Assembly: GCF_902833225.1 (NCBI RefSeq)
Contig: NZ_CADFEI010000002.1
Coordinates: 186,001 to 250,000 of the forward strand
Length of the DNA: 64,000 nt
DNA from: Burkholderia sp. BCC1644
GTDB taxonomy: Bacteria; Pseudomonadota; Gammaproteobacteria; Burkholderiales; Burkholderiaceae
Direction: 5' to 3'
The position numbers were made by a program, and so were the translations under genes. The stretch's first letter is position 1. Each line of letters begins with the position of its first letter. Shown here in pieces: positions 1 through 8,379 of this stretch. The notes under the pieces were generated by a model that was not told the DNA's origin, did no database searches, and was given only the letters and a program-made list of their open reading frames with translations.

Positions 1-829
1 AGCGCATTGCGCCGATCCGCACGCACAGGCCATCGACCGGGATCGAACCCGGCTCGCCCATTGCCGGCTTGCCGAGGATCTTGTTGGTTTCCGCACCGCC
101 CTTCCACTCTTCCTTCGACATCCCGTTGCCGAGATCCTTGTCGATCCACGGAATCAGCGAGCCGGCGAGCGGCACGCCGAAGTTGCTGGTCGGCATCGCG
201 TCGCTGTTCATTGCGGCCAGCACGCGGCGGTCGATGTCGAGGATCGCGGAAGCCGGATCGGCGAGCTGCTCCTTCACCGCACCGTTCAGCGTGCCCATCT
301 GCGCAAGCAGCTCGCGCATGTTCTGCGCGCCCGCGCCCGATGCGGCCTGGTAGGTCATCGCCGTCATCCAGTCGACGAGGTTCTCGCGGAACAGGCCACC
401 GAGCGCCATCAGCATCAGGCTGACCGTGCAGTTGCCGCCGACGAAGTTCTTCGTACCCTTGACGAGCGCATCCTTGATCACGTCGAGGTTGACCGGATCG
501 AGGATGATGACTGCGTCATCCTTCATCCGCAGCGACGAAGCCGCGTCGATCCAGTAGCCGTTCCAGCCGGCCGCGCGCAGCTTCGGGAACACGTCGTTCG
601 TGTAGTCGCCGCCCTGGCACGTGATGATCACGTCGCACTTCTTCAGCTCGTCGACGTTGGTCGCGTCCTTGAGCGTAGTCTCGTTTTTCGCGAACGACGG
701 CGCCTTGCCGCCCGTGTTGCTGGTGCTGAAAAACACCGGTTCGATCAGGTCGAAATCGCCCTCTTCCTGCATGCGCTGCATCAGGACGCTGCCGACCATG
801 CCGCGCCAACCTACGAGACCTACGTTCAT
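1..829 (-). CDS. asd: aspartate-semialdehyde dehydrogenase (3' end outside window)
   Basis: Reduces beta-aspartyl phosphate to aspartate semialdehyde with NADPH, the branch point to lysine, threonine, methionine and isoleucine. The first 276 codons are visible, starting [15 protein letters not shown], a Rossmann nucleotide-binding start typical of the family. The active-site cysteine lies in GGNCTVS, at about residue 134, matching Cys135 of the E. coli enzyme. The reading frame is open to the window edge, so the C-terminal part is missing only because the window ends. It is the last visible gene of the leftward leuC-leuD-leuB-asd run. A 315-base gap separates it from leuB and holds a possible leader peptide and a large hairpin, so asd may have its own control. 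Identity is very sure. Confidence 0.97.
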   Translation of the reverse strand, partial: MNVGLVGWRGMVGSVLMQRMQEEGDFDLIEPVFFSTSNTGGKAPSFAKNETTLKDATNVDELKKCDVIITCQGGDYTNDVFPKLRAAGWNGYWIDAASSLRMKDDAVIILDPVNLDVIKDALVKGTKNFVGGNCTVSLMLMALGGLFRENLVDWMTAMTYQAASGAGAQNMRELLAQMGTLNGAVKEQLADPASAILDIDRRVLAAMNSDAMPTSNFGVPLAGSLIPWIDKDLGNGMSKEEWKGGAETNKILGKPAMGEPGSIPVDGLCVRIGAMR

Positions 830-858
830 GACTAACCCTTTGCTTTGAATGGAGCTTC

Positions 859-903
859 CCCGCCATTTCCGTCCCCGCGTGACCGCGCGGGGAAACAGGC
901 GGG
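859..903 (-). promoter_or_regulatory. large stem-loop in the asd leader
   Basis: On the minus strand the leader folds into a long imperfect hairpin. The inner stem pairs CCCCGCG (873-879) with CGCGGGG (886-892) around a six-base loop, an A/T helix extends it, and an outer stem pairs 859-864 with 898-903. It begins 11 bases after the stop codon of a small Thr/Ile/Lys-rich reading frame and ends 29 bases before the asd start. No run of U follows, so it is not a textbook terminator; it could be an attenuator-type or ribosome-occluding structure. Confidence 0.45.
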
Positions 904-914
904 CACGACGGCGA

Positions 915-1034
915 TCAGCGTTTAATGATCGTTTTCGTGGTAATGGTTTTCGTGATGACGATGGCGCGCGCACCCGCACGGGCAGTGTTGCCGTGGAGTT
1001 TCAGGACCGGGGAGATCAGGGAAATCAGCGCCAT
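915..1034 (-). CDS. possible Thr/Ile/Lys-rich leader peptide upstream of asd
   Basis: A 39-codon frame with an ATG start. Its last 15 residues read [15 protein letters not shown], almost only threonine, isoleucine and lysine, which are end products of the pathway that asd serves. This composition resembles amino-acid attenuation leaders such as E. coli thrL. A stable hairpin follows directly, before asd. Against it: I see no clear Shine-Dalgarno sequence before the ATG, and another frame of the same bases is histidine/asparagine rich but has no start codon. No database match is claimed; this rests on composition and position. Confidence 0.35.
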   Translation of the reverse strand: MALISLISPVLKLHGNTARAGARAIVITKTITTKTIIKR

Positions 1035-1144
1035 CGTTCGAGTCTACACAAAGCCGGTGGCCCGCACAACGGCCAACCGTGGGCGAACCGGCCGATTTTC
1101 GCGGCCCGTTCGCGCCCTTTCTACATTATCGGTGCCGCATCGCG

Positions 1145-2212
1145 TTACAGCGCCGCGACCACCGCATCACCCATCGCTGCCGTGCCGACCTGCTGGCAGC
1201 CCGGCGTGGCGATGTCGCCCGTACGGTAACCCTGCTCGAGCACGGTTTTCACCGCGCGCTCGATGCGATCGGCCTGCTCCGCGCGATTCAACGAGTAGCG
1301 CAGCATCATCGCGGCCGACAGGATCGTCGCGAGCGGGTTCGCGATGCCCTTGCCCGCGATGTCCGGCGCCGAACCGTGCGACGGCTCGTACAGGCCCTTG
1401 TTGTTCTTGTCGAGCGACGCCGACGGCAGCATGCCGATCGAACCCGTCAGCATCGACGCTTCATCCGACAGGATGTCGCCGAACATGTTGCCCGTCACGA
1501 TCACGTCGAACTGCTTCGGCGCCTTCGCGAGCTGCATCGCCGCGTTGTCGACGTACATGTGCGACAGCTCGACGTCCGCGTATTCCTTCGACACGTCGAT
1601 CATGATGTCGCGCCAGAACTGCGACGTCTCGAGCACGTTCGCCTTGTCGACCGACAGCAGCTTCTTCGCGCGCTTGCGGGCGGCCTGGAACGCGACGTGC
1701 GCGATGCGGCGCACTTCCGGTTCCGAATAGCGCATCGTGTCGAAGCCTTCGCGCTCGCCGGCGAACGGACCGTCCGGTGCCGCGCGCACGCCGCGCGGCT
1801 GGCCGAAATAGATGTCGCCGTTCAGTTCGCGCACGATCAGGATGTCGAGGCCCGCGACGAGCTCGGCTTTAAGCGGCGATGCATCGACGAGCTGCGGATA
1901 GCAGATCGCCGGGCGGAAGTTCGCGAACAGCTCGAGATGCTTGCGCAGCCCGAGGATCGCCTGCTCGGGGCGCAGCGCGCGCTCGAGCGAGTCGTACTTC
2001 CAGTCGCCGACGGCGCCGAACAGGATCGCGTCGGCTTCCTTCGCGAGCGCAAGCGTCGCGTCGGGCAGCGGATGACCGCTCGCCTCGTAGCCCGCGCCGC
2101 CGACCGGCGCCTGTTCGAGTTCGAACTTCTCGTCGAGTGCGTTCAGCACCTTCACCGCTTCATTGACGATTTCCGGACCGATGCCGTCGCCGGGCAGCAC
2201 TGCAATCTTCAT
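1145..2212 (-). CDS. leuB: 3-isopropylmalate dehydrogenase
   Basis: NAD-dependent oxidative decarboxylation of 3-isopropylmalate to 2-oxoisocaproate, the third step of leucine synthesis, in the cytoplasm. The 355-residue protein has the usual family length, starts [16 protein letters not shown], and carries the nucleotide-binding segment [16 protein letters not shown] near its C-terminus. The start is supported by AGGAA seven bases upstream of the ATG. It lies 78 bases after leuD on the same strand and so probably shares its message. It is followed by a 315-base gap before asd. Confidence 0.98.
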   Translation of the reverse strand: MKIAVLPGDGIGPEIVNEAVKVLNALDEKFELEQAPVGGAGYEASGHPLPDATLALAKEADAILFGAVGDWKYDSLERALRPEQAILGLRKHLELFANFRPAICYPQLVDASPLKAELVAGLDILIVRELNGDIYFGQPRGVRAAPDGPFAGEREGFDTMRYSEPEVRRIAHVAFQAARKRAKKLLSVDKANVLETSQFWRDIMIDVSKEYADVELSHMYVDNAAMQLAKAPKQFDVIVTGNMFGDILSDEASMLTGSIGMLPSASLDKNNKGLYEPSHGSAPDIAGKGIANPLATILSAAMMLRYSLNRAEQADRIERAVKTVLEQGYRTGDIATPGCQQVGTAAMGDAVVAAL

Positions 2213-2290
2213 GCGAAATTCCTGACTGGGTAGGTTTTTATGAGGCAGGCCGGCGAACGCGCCGCTGGCGCGCCCGCCCGAAAGGCACGA

Positions 2291-2941
2291 TCAGCCGACC
2301 AGCTTGGTGTTGAGCCACGGCTGCTTCACGAGCCGCTCGGCTTCGAACTGGCGGATCTTGTCCGCATGGCGCAGCGTGAGGCCGATGTCGTCGAAGCCGT
2401 TCAGCAGGCAGTACTTGCGGAACGCGGTGATCTCGAACGGATACTCGCGGCCGTCGCCCGAACGCACGACCTGGGCGTCGAGGTCGACCGTCAGTTGAAA
2501 ACCGTTGAACGCCACCGTCTCGTTGAACAGGTGATCGACCTGCTGCTCGGTCAGCACGATCGGCAGCAAACCGTTCTTGTAGCAGTTGTTGAAGAAGATG
2601 TCCGCGAAGCTCGGTGCAATGATCGCGCGGAAGCCGTACTGCTGCAGCGCCCACGGTGCGTGCTCGCGCGAGCTGCCGCAGCCGAAGTTCTTGCGTGCGA
2701 TCAGCACCGACGCGCCCTGGTAGCGCGGCTGGTTCAGCACGAAGTCGGGATTCAGCGGACGCTTCGAGTTGTCCTGGCCCGGCTCGCCGTGATCGAGGTA
2801 ACGCCATTCGTCGAACGCATTCGGACCGAAGCCGGTGCGCTTGATCGACTTCAGAAACTGCTTCGGGATGATCGCGTCGGTGTCGACGTTCTCGCGATCG
2901 AGCGGCGCCACGACGCCGGTATGTACAGTGAATTTTTCCAT
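2291..2941 (-). CDS. leuD: 3-isopropylmalate dehydratase small subunit
   Basis: Small (swivel-domain) subunit of isopropylmalate isomerase, which converts 2-isopropylmalate to 3-isopropylmalate together with LeuC. 216 residues, usual length. It starts [18 protein letters not shown] and has the substrate-site segment [14 protein letters not shown] around residue 80. It lies 68 bases after the small lipoprotein gene and 78 bases before leuB. Cytoplasmic heterodimer with LeuC. Confidence 0.98.
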   Translation of the reverse strand: MEKFTVHTGVVAPLDRENVDTDAIIPKQFLKSIKRTGFGPNAFDEWRYLDHGEPGQDNSKRPLNPDFVLNQPRYQGASVLIARKNFGCGSSREHAPWALQQYGFRAIIAPSFADIFFNNCYKNGLLPIVLTEQQVDHLFNETVAFNGFQLTVDLDAQVVRSGDGREYPFEITAFRKYCLLNGFDDIGLTLRHADKIRQFEAERLVKQPWLNTKLVG

Positions 2942-3009
2942 GATCCGTCTATCCGGTTGAAGGGCCGGCGTTCAGCCGGCGCACATCGACAAATCCTCGG
3001 CGGGCCGCG

Positions 3010-3156
3010 TCATTCCGCGGCGCGCTTGATCGCGCTGCCGGCGGCGTTGACGTCCTGCCCGAAGCCCTGGACGGTATTGCAGCCCGCGAGGCCGAAACCC
3101 AGCCCTGCCAGCGCCAGCGCGGCAACCAGCCGCGCAATGACCTTCGATGCCGTCAC
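3010..3156 (-). CDS. entericidin-like small lipoprotein
   Basis: A 48-residue protein with a GTG start, too short for most gene callers. It has a short positive start (TASKVIARL), a hydrophobic stretch, and a lipobox LAGC at residues 23-26. The mature peptide is about 23 residues (CNTVQGFGQDVNAAGSAIK...). The GNTVxGxGxDxxxAG pattern is typical of the entericidin A/B family, which are tiny cell-envelope lipoproteins. The start is chosen because GGGG lies just upstream, inside the last codons of leuC. The gene begins 4 bases after the leuC stop and precedes leuD by 68 bases, so it is probably translated from the leu message. Its link to leucine synthesis is unknown. Confidence 0.8.
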   Translation of the reverse strand: MTASKVIARLVAALALAGLGFGLAGCNTVQGFGQDVNAAGSAIKRAAE

Positions 3157-3159
3157 GCG

Positions 3160-4569
3160 TTACCCCAGCTGGCGAATGTCGACGAAGTGACCCTCGATCG
3201 CCGCGGCTGCCGCCATCGCGGGGCTCACGAGGTGCGTGCGACCGCCCGCGCCCTGCCGGCCCTCGAAGTTGCGGTTCGACGTCGACGCACAGCGCTCGCC
3301 CGGATCGAGCCGGTCGGCGTTCATCGCGAGGCACATCGAGCAGCCCGGCTCGCGCCATTCGAAGCCGGCATCCGTGAACACCTTGTCGAGCCCTTCGCGC
3401 TCGGCCTGCGCCTTCACGAGGCCCGAACCCGGCACGACCATCGCGAGCCGCACGTTCGACGCGACACGACGGTTCAGTTTCTTCACGACATACGCGGCCG
3501 CGCGGATATCTTCGATCCGGGCGTTCGTGCACGAGCCGATGAAGATCTTGTCGACCTTGATCGATTCGATCGGCGTGTTCGGCTCGAGCGCCATGTACGC
3601 CAGCGCGCGCTCCATCGCATCGCGCTTGACCGGATCCTTCTCGCGCTCGGGATCGGGCACGCGGCCGTCGATCGACGTGACCATTTCCGGCGACGTGCCC
3701 CACGTGACCTGAGGGACGATCTCGGCTGCATTCAGCTCGACCACACGGTCGAACTGCGCGCCGTCGTCCGACTTGAACTGGCGCCAGTATTCGACGGCCT
3801 GATCCCATTCCGCGCCGGTCGGCACGAACGGGCGACCCTTCAGGTAATCGACCGTCGTGTCGTCGACGGCGACCATGCCCGCGCGCGCGCCGGCTTCGAT
3901 CGCCATGTTGCAGACGGTCATGCGGCCTTCCATCGTCAGCGCGCGGATCGTCGAGCCGCCGAATTCGATCGCGTAGCCCGTGCCGCCTGCCGTGCCGATC
4001 TTGCCGATGATCGCGAGCACGATGTCCTTCGCGGTACAGCCGCGCGGCAGCGCACCCTCGACCTTCACGAGCATGTTCTTGCTCTTCTTCTGCAGCAGGG
4101 TTTGCGTCGCGAGCACGTGCTCGACTTCCGACGTACCGATGCCGTGTGCGAGCGCGCCGAACGCGCCGTGCGTCGACGTGTGCGAATCGCCGCACACGAT
4201 CGTCATGCCCGGCAGCGTCGCGCCCTGTTCCGGCCCGATGATGTGGACGATGCCCTGGCGCACGTCGTTCATCTTGAACTGCGTGATGCCGAACGCATCG
4301 CAGTTCGCGTCGAGCGTGTCGACCTGCAGCTTCGAGACGGGATCGGCGATGCCGTGGCTGCGGTCCGTGGTCGGCACGTTGTGGTCCGACACGGCGAGGT
4401 TCGCGCTGATGCGCCACACCGGACGCTGCGCCATCTTCAGCCCTTCGAACGCCTGCGGGCTCGTGACTTCGTGCAGCAGCTGACGGTCGATATAGAGCAG
4501 GGTCGTGCCGTCTTCCTCGGCGTGGACCACGTGGGTGTTCCACAGTTTGTCGTAGAGAGTCTGTGCCAT
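3160..4569 (-). CDS. leuC: 3-isopropylmalate dehydratase large subunit
   Basis: Aconitase-type large subunit of isopropylmalate isomerase. 469 residues, starting [15 protein letters not shown]. It carries the [4Fe-4S] ligand motifs [11 protein letters not shown] and CSMCLAMN and the segment [15 protein letters not shown]. Works with LeuD in the second step of leucine synthesis. It is the first gene of the leftward run leuC, lipoprotein, leuD, leuB. A 222-base gap precedes it and may hold its promoter. Confidence 0.98.
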   Translation of the reverse strand: MAQTLYDKLWNTHVVHAEEDGTTLLYIDRQLLHEVTSPQAFEGLKMAQRPVWRISANLAVSDHNVPTTDRSHGIADPVSKLQVDTLDANCDAFGITQFKMNDVRQGIVHIIGPEQGATLPGMTIVCGDSHTSTHGAFGALAHGIGTSEVEHVLATQTLLQKKSKNMLVKVEGALPRGCTAKDIVLAIIGKIGTAGGTGYAIEFGGSTIRALTMEGRMTVCNMAIEAGARAGMVAVDDTTVDYLKGRPFVPTGAEWDQAVEYWRQFKSDDGAQFDRVVELNAAEIVPQVTWGTSPEMVTSIDGRVPDPEREKDPVKRDAMERALAYMALEPNTPIESIKVDKIFIGSCTNARIEDIRAAAYVVKKLNRRVASNVRLAMVVPGSGLVKAQAEREGLDKVFTDAGFEWREPGCSMCLAMNADRLDPGERCASTSNRNFEGRQGAGGRTHLVSPAMAAAAAIEGHFVDIRQLG

Positions 4570-4615
4570 GGGTATGCGGGGTCGTTGTGACTACAAGCCT
4601 TGCGGATGAGGTCGA

Positions 4616-4711
4616 TTATGCCACGCAGCACGCGTCCCGGCGCAGGCCGGACGCGAAAAAACCCATTAAAAACAGTGGTTTGGCTGGTAGTCGCAATACC
4701 TGTATCGGCAT
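4616..4711 (-). promoter_or_regulatory. leuC upstream region with hairpin and possible leader frame
   Basis: The minus strand upstream of leuC holds a 31-codon ATG frame (MPIQVLRLPAKPLFLMGFF...). Its four leucines in 14 residues include the locally rare codons CTA and TTA. Near its end is a GC hairpin, CGCGTCCGGC pairing with GCCGGGACGCG (one bulge). This could be a leucine attenuation leader, but the ribosome site is weak, the hairpin lies inside the frame, and the T run precedes rather than follows it. A promoter for the leu run must also lie here, but no clear -35/-10 pair was found. Confidence 0.2.
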
Positions 4712-4791
4712 TACCCGGCAAAACGGGGCACGCACGATCCGGCGGCAGACGCGTCGCCCGGATCTTGCGCCGCGCCCCGCGGCCGGCGGCG

Positions 4792-5550
4792 TCAGCCGTT
4801 CGGGTACTCGCGGTTGATCAGGTCGAGCCGCAGCATCGCGAGCTGCATGCCGGCGTTGCTCAGCAGGTAGAGGTCGCGCCGCCGCATGGCCGCCATCTGC
4901 GCGGACGTGTCGTAGAGCGACGGCAACGTGAAGCTTGCCGGCACCGCCGCCTGCATCCCCGCCGCATTCGACGCGCGCACGGCGAGCGAAGCCTGGTCCG
5001 CATGCGTGACGACGCCAACCTTGCCGAGCGCTGCGGCCGAGCCGGCCTGCTTGACGATTGCGGCGGCGACGCCGTCGGGGGTCGGTATCGGGCTGCCGGC
5101 CGTCAGGGCGGGGGTCGCAATCGACGTCACGCCGGCCGTCAGACCGTATTTCGACGCGAGCACGCTGGCGATGTCCTGCTGCGCGAAGATCGGCGCCGCG
5201 ACCTTCTGCCGAAGCTGGAACACGGCGTCGGCAATCGCCTCGTTGACGGGGCCCGGTACGGGCGCAGCGGCCGATGCCCCGGCGCGGTTGCCGAAACTGA
5301 ACGCGACGATCGTATTGATGGAGGCCGCGGCGACGGTCGGCGGCGTCCACGAGAAAAACGTGTCGAGCAGATAGCCGGTTTCGTCGGTGGCGGTCGTGCG
5401 ATCGTTCAGTTCGTTCGTCAGCTTGCCGAGCATCTGGCGCTGCAGTTCCGCATCGCTGGCAGGCGCGTCGCTCGCGAACGCGGGCGTGGCGGCCGCGCAC
5501 GCCGCGGCAAGGGCGGAGGTGGAAGCCAGGAAATGGCGACGGGTATTCAT
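4792..5550 (-). CDS. exported twin-arginine protein, paralogue of the next gene
   Basis: A 252-residue protein of unknown function. Its N-terminus, MNTRRHFLASTSALAAAC...AFA, is a Tat-like signal peptide with a probable cleavage site after residue 26. The mature part shares with its neighbour the order of motifs: a W-x-PPTVAAASI segment, IVAFSFGNR, PVPGPVNEAIADAV, an Ala/Gln stretch before SKYGL, and NAAGM. It lacks the HRDH segment of the neighbour, so it may have diverged in function. An ATG six bases further upstream is equally possible. It lies 32 bases after the paralogue on the same strand and is likely co-transcribed. I do not recognise the family with confidence. Confidence 0.75.
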   Translation of the reverse strand: MNTRRHFLASTSALAAACAAATPAFASDAPASDAELQRQMLGKLTNELNDRTTATDETGYLLDTFFSWTPPTVAAASINTIVAFSFGNRAGASAAAPVPGPVNEAIADAVFQLRQKVAAPIFAQQDIASVLASKYGLTAGVTSIATPALTAGSPIPTPDGVAAAIVKQAGSAAALGKVGVVTHADQASLAVRASNAAGMQAAVPASFTLPSLYDTSAQMAAMRRRDLYLLSNAGMQLAMLRLDLINREYPNG

Positions 5551-5582
5551 GGTCATGAGAGTCGTATGGGAAGCGGAAGGCG

Positions 5583-6404
5583 TCAGCCCTTCGGGAACGC
5601 CTGCATCGTCGCGGTCACCGCGCGCGTCAGCATCTGCGCATACATGTCGTGCACGAGGTAGAGGCTGCGGTTGCGCGTCCACGGCTGGCCCGACTGCGGG
5701 TCGTACGTCGTCGGCAGCGCTACCTCGGCGACGGCGGCCGCCTTCATGCCCGCCTGCTGCGACGTCTGGATGCAGCGCTTCGCGTGATCACGGTGGCCAA
5801 CCACCGCGACGGCGCCCATCGCCGCCGCCCCGCCCGCCCGCGACACGGCCACGGCCGCGACGCCCGCGGTGCTCAGATACACGATCGAGCCGTCGTTCGC
5901 GATCACAGGTTCGACCGACGACAGCACGTCGGCGCCCATTCCGTATTTCGACACGAGGAAACGCGCGATTTCCCACTGCGCATAGACCTTGACGGGCTTC
6001 AGCTGACGGATGCGGTATACGGCGTCCGCGAGCGCTTCGTTCACGGGGCCCGGATCGGGCAGCGCCGACTGGTTGCCGCCGGTGCTCGACGTGTTGCCGC
6101 TCGCCGCGTTCGGACGGTTGCCGAAGCTGTACGCGACGATCGCGCCGATCTGCGCGGCCGGCACCGTCGGCAGGTCCCACGTGAAGCCGACGTCGGTCAT
6201 CGCCGGGACGATCGCGTTGACGACCGCCGCATCGCCGAGCTGCGCATTCAGTTTCGCGGACATCTGCGCGGCGAGCGCGCTGTCGGCGACCGGTGCCGAC
6301 GTGACATCGTCGCCACCGCATGCGCTCAGCAGTGAAGACGCCGCGACGGCTGGCGCGGCGGCGAGGAATTTTCTTCGGGACGAAGCCGGGGAATGCTGAC
6401 TCAT
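5583..6404 (-). CDS. exported twin-arginine lipoprotein of unknown function
   Basis: 273 residues. The N-terminus has a twin-arginine motif (SRRKFL, residues 9-14) and a lipobox ending in Cys29 (LLSACGG), suggesting a Tat-exported lipoprotein. Conserved-looking segments are IVAYSFGNRP (about residue 90), PDPGPVNEALADAVYRIRQ, VYAQWEIARFLVSKYGM, VVGHRDHAKRC, and a C-terminal YDPQSGQPWTRNRSLYLVHD. The layout loosely recalls YdcF/ElyC-type (DUF218) envelope proteins, but I cannot confirm that. It is the upstream member of a tandem duplicated pair with the 4792-5550 gene. Confidence 0.75.
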   Translation of the reverse strand: MSQHSPASSRRKFLAAAPAVAASSLLSACGGDDVTSAPVADSALAAQMSAKLNAQLGDAAVVNAIVPAMTDVGFTWDLPTVPAAQIGAIVAYSFGNRPNAASGNTSSTGGNQSALPDPGPVNEALADAVYRIRQLKPVKVYAQWEIARFLVSKYGMGADVLSSVEPVIANDGSIVYLSTAGVAAVAVSRAGGAAAMGAVAVVGHRDHAKRCIQTSQQAGMKAAAVAEVALPTTYDPQSGQPWTRNRSLYLVHDMYAQMLTRAVTATMQAFPKG

Positions 6405-6769
6405 GAGCACGATACGCAATGATGCGAATGACGACCGCGCCTGGCGACCGGCAGGGTCAATGGCATTCGCAGGGTCAAGGGAAAAGGCAATCGGGCGAGT
6501 TCGCGCGAACCGGAATCGCGGCGCGCCACCGATCGACGAAGCGCGATCCTAGGCGGCGTTGGTTAAATTGCGGTGAAAACACCGGCCGAATCCGTTCGAT
6601 CGCCGCGCCGTTTCGCCGGCGGGCGCTCTTGTTTCACATGCGGTGCGCGAATCGCATGTTTGTTTCGCCGGTGGCGCGCCCGCGGCAGGTACGGGGTTTC
6701 GACATATCGACACCCGCGCTACGATGGCGCAATACACGTCCCCACGATCCGGACCCGGAGCACGCCACG
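6405..6769. other. 365-base intergenic region, divergent promoters
   Basis: No convincing gene. It separates the leftward lipoprotein gene from the rightward cupin gene and must hold both promoters. One inverted repeat stands out: ACATGCG at 6636-6642 and CGCATGT at 6653-6659, separated by ten bases, flanked on both sides by TTGTTTC-like sequence. It could be an operator. Confidence 0.4.
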
Positions 6770-7090
6770 ATGAAGCTCGGCCTGAACGAATCGCTCGCGC
6801 GCCTCGACGACGAAGGCACGCTGTTCACGACATTGTTTCGCCACGGCACGCTCGACGTCGAGCTGTACCGGCCGCGCGTCGAGGACATGCAAACGCCGCA
6901 CACGCGCGACGAGATCTACGTGATTGCCACCGGCACGTCGCGCTTCGTCGTCGACGGGCGCGAATGCGACGTCGCGGCCGGCGACACGCTGTTCGTCCCC
7001 GCATTCGCGGTGCATCGCTTCGTCGGCTTCTCCGACGATTTCTCGACCTGGGTGTTCTTCTACGGCCCGGAAGGCGGCGAACGCGCATGA
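6770..7090 (+). CDS. cupin-domain protein
   Basis: A 106-residue single-domain cupin. The beta-barrel motifs are visible: PHTRDEIYVIATGTSRFVVDG for motif 1 (about residues 42-62) and GDTLFVPAFAVHRFVGFSDD for motif 2. Motif 1 has a single histidine and a glutamate where metal ligands sit; motif 2 has one histidine. Small cupins of this kind are metal-binding enzymes or sensors, and the substrate cannot be told from sequence. The start is supported by GGAG ten bases upstream; a much longer in-frame extension to 6419 lacks any ribosome site. It stands alone, 128 bases before the GST gene. Confidence 0.85.
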   Translation: MKLGLNESLARLDDEGTLFTTLFRHGTLDVELYRPRVEDMQTPHTRDEIYVIATGTSRFVVDGRECDVAAGDTLFVPAFAVHRFVGFSDDFSTWVFFYGPEGGERA

Positions 7091-7218
7091 CGCACGACGC
7101 ATGATGCGCGCGGCGCTTTTCCCGCGATCGCCTAGACTGTCTATTCGCAACGGGCGGCGCGCGGCCGCCCGGTCGTCACGATGCCGACGGCATCCGGTTC
7201 AACGAACAGGAAGACAGC

Positions 7219-7959
7219 ATGCGATATGAACTCTATTACTGGCCCGAGATCCAGGGCCGCGGCGAGTACGTGCGGCTCGCGCTCGAGGCAGCCGAAGCCG
7301 ACTATGTCGATGTCGCGCGCGAATCGGGGCGCGGGATGGGCGTGCCGGCGATGATGCGCATGATGGACAGCACGAAGGCCGAATGCGTGCCGTTCGCGCC
7401 GCCGTTCCTGAAGGCGGGCGACGTGGTCGTCGGGCAAACGGCGAACATCCTGCTGTTTCTCGGCGCGCGGCTCGGGCTCGCACCCGACGACGAAGCCGGC
7501 CGGCTGTGGGTGCACCAGCTTCAGCTGACCGTCGCCGATTTCGTCACCGAGATCCACGACACGCATCACCCGATCGCCAGCGGCCTGTATTACGAGGATC
7601 AGAAGGCGGAGGCCGCCGAGCGCGCAGCCGATTTCCTCGAGAACCGGCTGCCGAAATTCCTCGGCTACTTCGATCACGTGCTCGGACAGAATCCGCACGA
7701 CAGCGGCTACCTCGCGGGCACCGCGCTCAGCTACGCGGACCTGTCGATGTTCCAGTTGATCGAAGGCCTGCGCTATGCGTTTCCGAAGGCGATGAAGCGC
7801 GCGGAGCGGAAAGTCGCGGCGCTCGTCGCGCTGCATGATCGCGTCGCGCAGCATCCGCCCGTCGCGCGCTATCTCGTGTCGGCGCGCCGCATCCCGTTCA
7901 ACGACATGGGGATTTTCCGCCACTATCCGGAGCTGGACACCTGGCGGCGCGGTGACTGA
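7219..7959 (+). CDS. glutathione S-transferase family protein
   Basis: 246 residues with the two-domain GST plan. The N-terminal thioredoxin-like domain begins MRYELYYWPEIQGRGEYVRL, with the catalytic-type tyrosine near residue 7. VVGQTANILLFLG contains the cis-Pro/glutathione region in an altered form. The helical C-terminal domain contains YLAGTALSYADLSMFQLIEGL, the usual N-capping box. Likely a cytoplasmic detoxification enzyme of unknown substrate. A good ribosome site (AGGAAG) precedes the ATG. Its stop codon abuts the stop codon of the convergent NTF2-like gene with no spacer. Confidence 0.9.
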   Translation: MRYELYYWPEIQGRGEYVRLALEAAEADYVDVARESGRGMGVPAMMRMMDSTKAECVPFAPPFLKAGDVVVGQTANILLFLGARLGLAPDDEAGRLWVHQLQLTVADFVTEIHDTHHPIASGLYYEDQKAEAAERAADFLENRLPKFLGYFDHVLGQNPHDSGYLAGTALSYADLSMFQLIEGLRYAFPKAMKRAERKVAALVALHDRVAQHPPVARYLVSARRIPFNDMGIFRHYPELDTWRRGD

Positions 7960-8364
7960 TCACGCCTGCGCGGCGACCGCGGTCTCATGCAGATGGCGCC
8001 ACACGATCAAGCCATCCGCCTCGCGCCGGAACACGACCGTCGAGCGCCGCACCGTGCGCCGCCCTTGCGCGTCGGTCTGCGCCTCGCGATAGCCGATCGT
8101 TGCGCCATCGGCCCACACGGCATGCGCGCGCAACTCGTCGATGTCGATCACCAGCCCGGGACGCGCGCCATGCCCGTGTGAAAACAGCGCATCGACGCCC
8201 GCGTAATCGAGCACCGCGCCCGACATCGTGATCATCGAAAATCCCGGCGAGAAACGCGCCATCAGCGTCGCGAGCCGCTCGGGGCCGGCGCGGCCGGACA
8301 ACCAGCACGCGATGTCGGCAACGGTATCGACGACTTCCTTGAAATACGGGTTCGGCAAATTCAT
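7960..8364 (-). CDS. NTF2/SnoaL-like protein (DUF4440-type)
   Basis: 134 residues with the composition and strand pattern of the NTF2-like fold: an N-terminal helix pair, then VVFRREADGLIVWRHLHETAV as the final hairpin. Members bind small ligands or act as simple isomerases, and no catalytic residue can be assigned here. It begins 15 bases after the stop of the rightmost MFS exporter gene on the same strand, so it is probably the second gene of that transcript. Confidence 0.75.
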   Translation of the reverse strand: MNLPNPYFKEVVDTVADIACWLSGRAGPERLATLMARFSPGFSMITMSGAVLDYAGVDALFSHGHGARPGLVIDIDELRAHAVWADGATIGYREAQTDAQGRRTVRRSTVVFRREADGLIVWRHLHETAVAAQA

Positions 8365-8379
8365 AAGGCTCTCAGGTTC

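Noticed and set aside
915..1034. A histidine/asparagine-rich reading ([11 protein letters not shown]) of the asd leader in another frame
   Set aside because: That frame has no ATG or GTG start, and histidine has no link to asd. The Thr/Ile/Lys frame has an ATG and fits the pathway better.
4640..4662. A GC hairpin next to six T upstream of leuC, as a terminator
   Set aside because: On the strand of leuC the T run comes before the stem. Reading the other way it would be a run of A. It does not work as a terminator in either direction.
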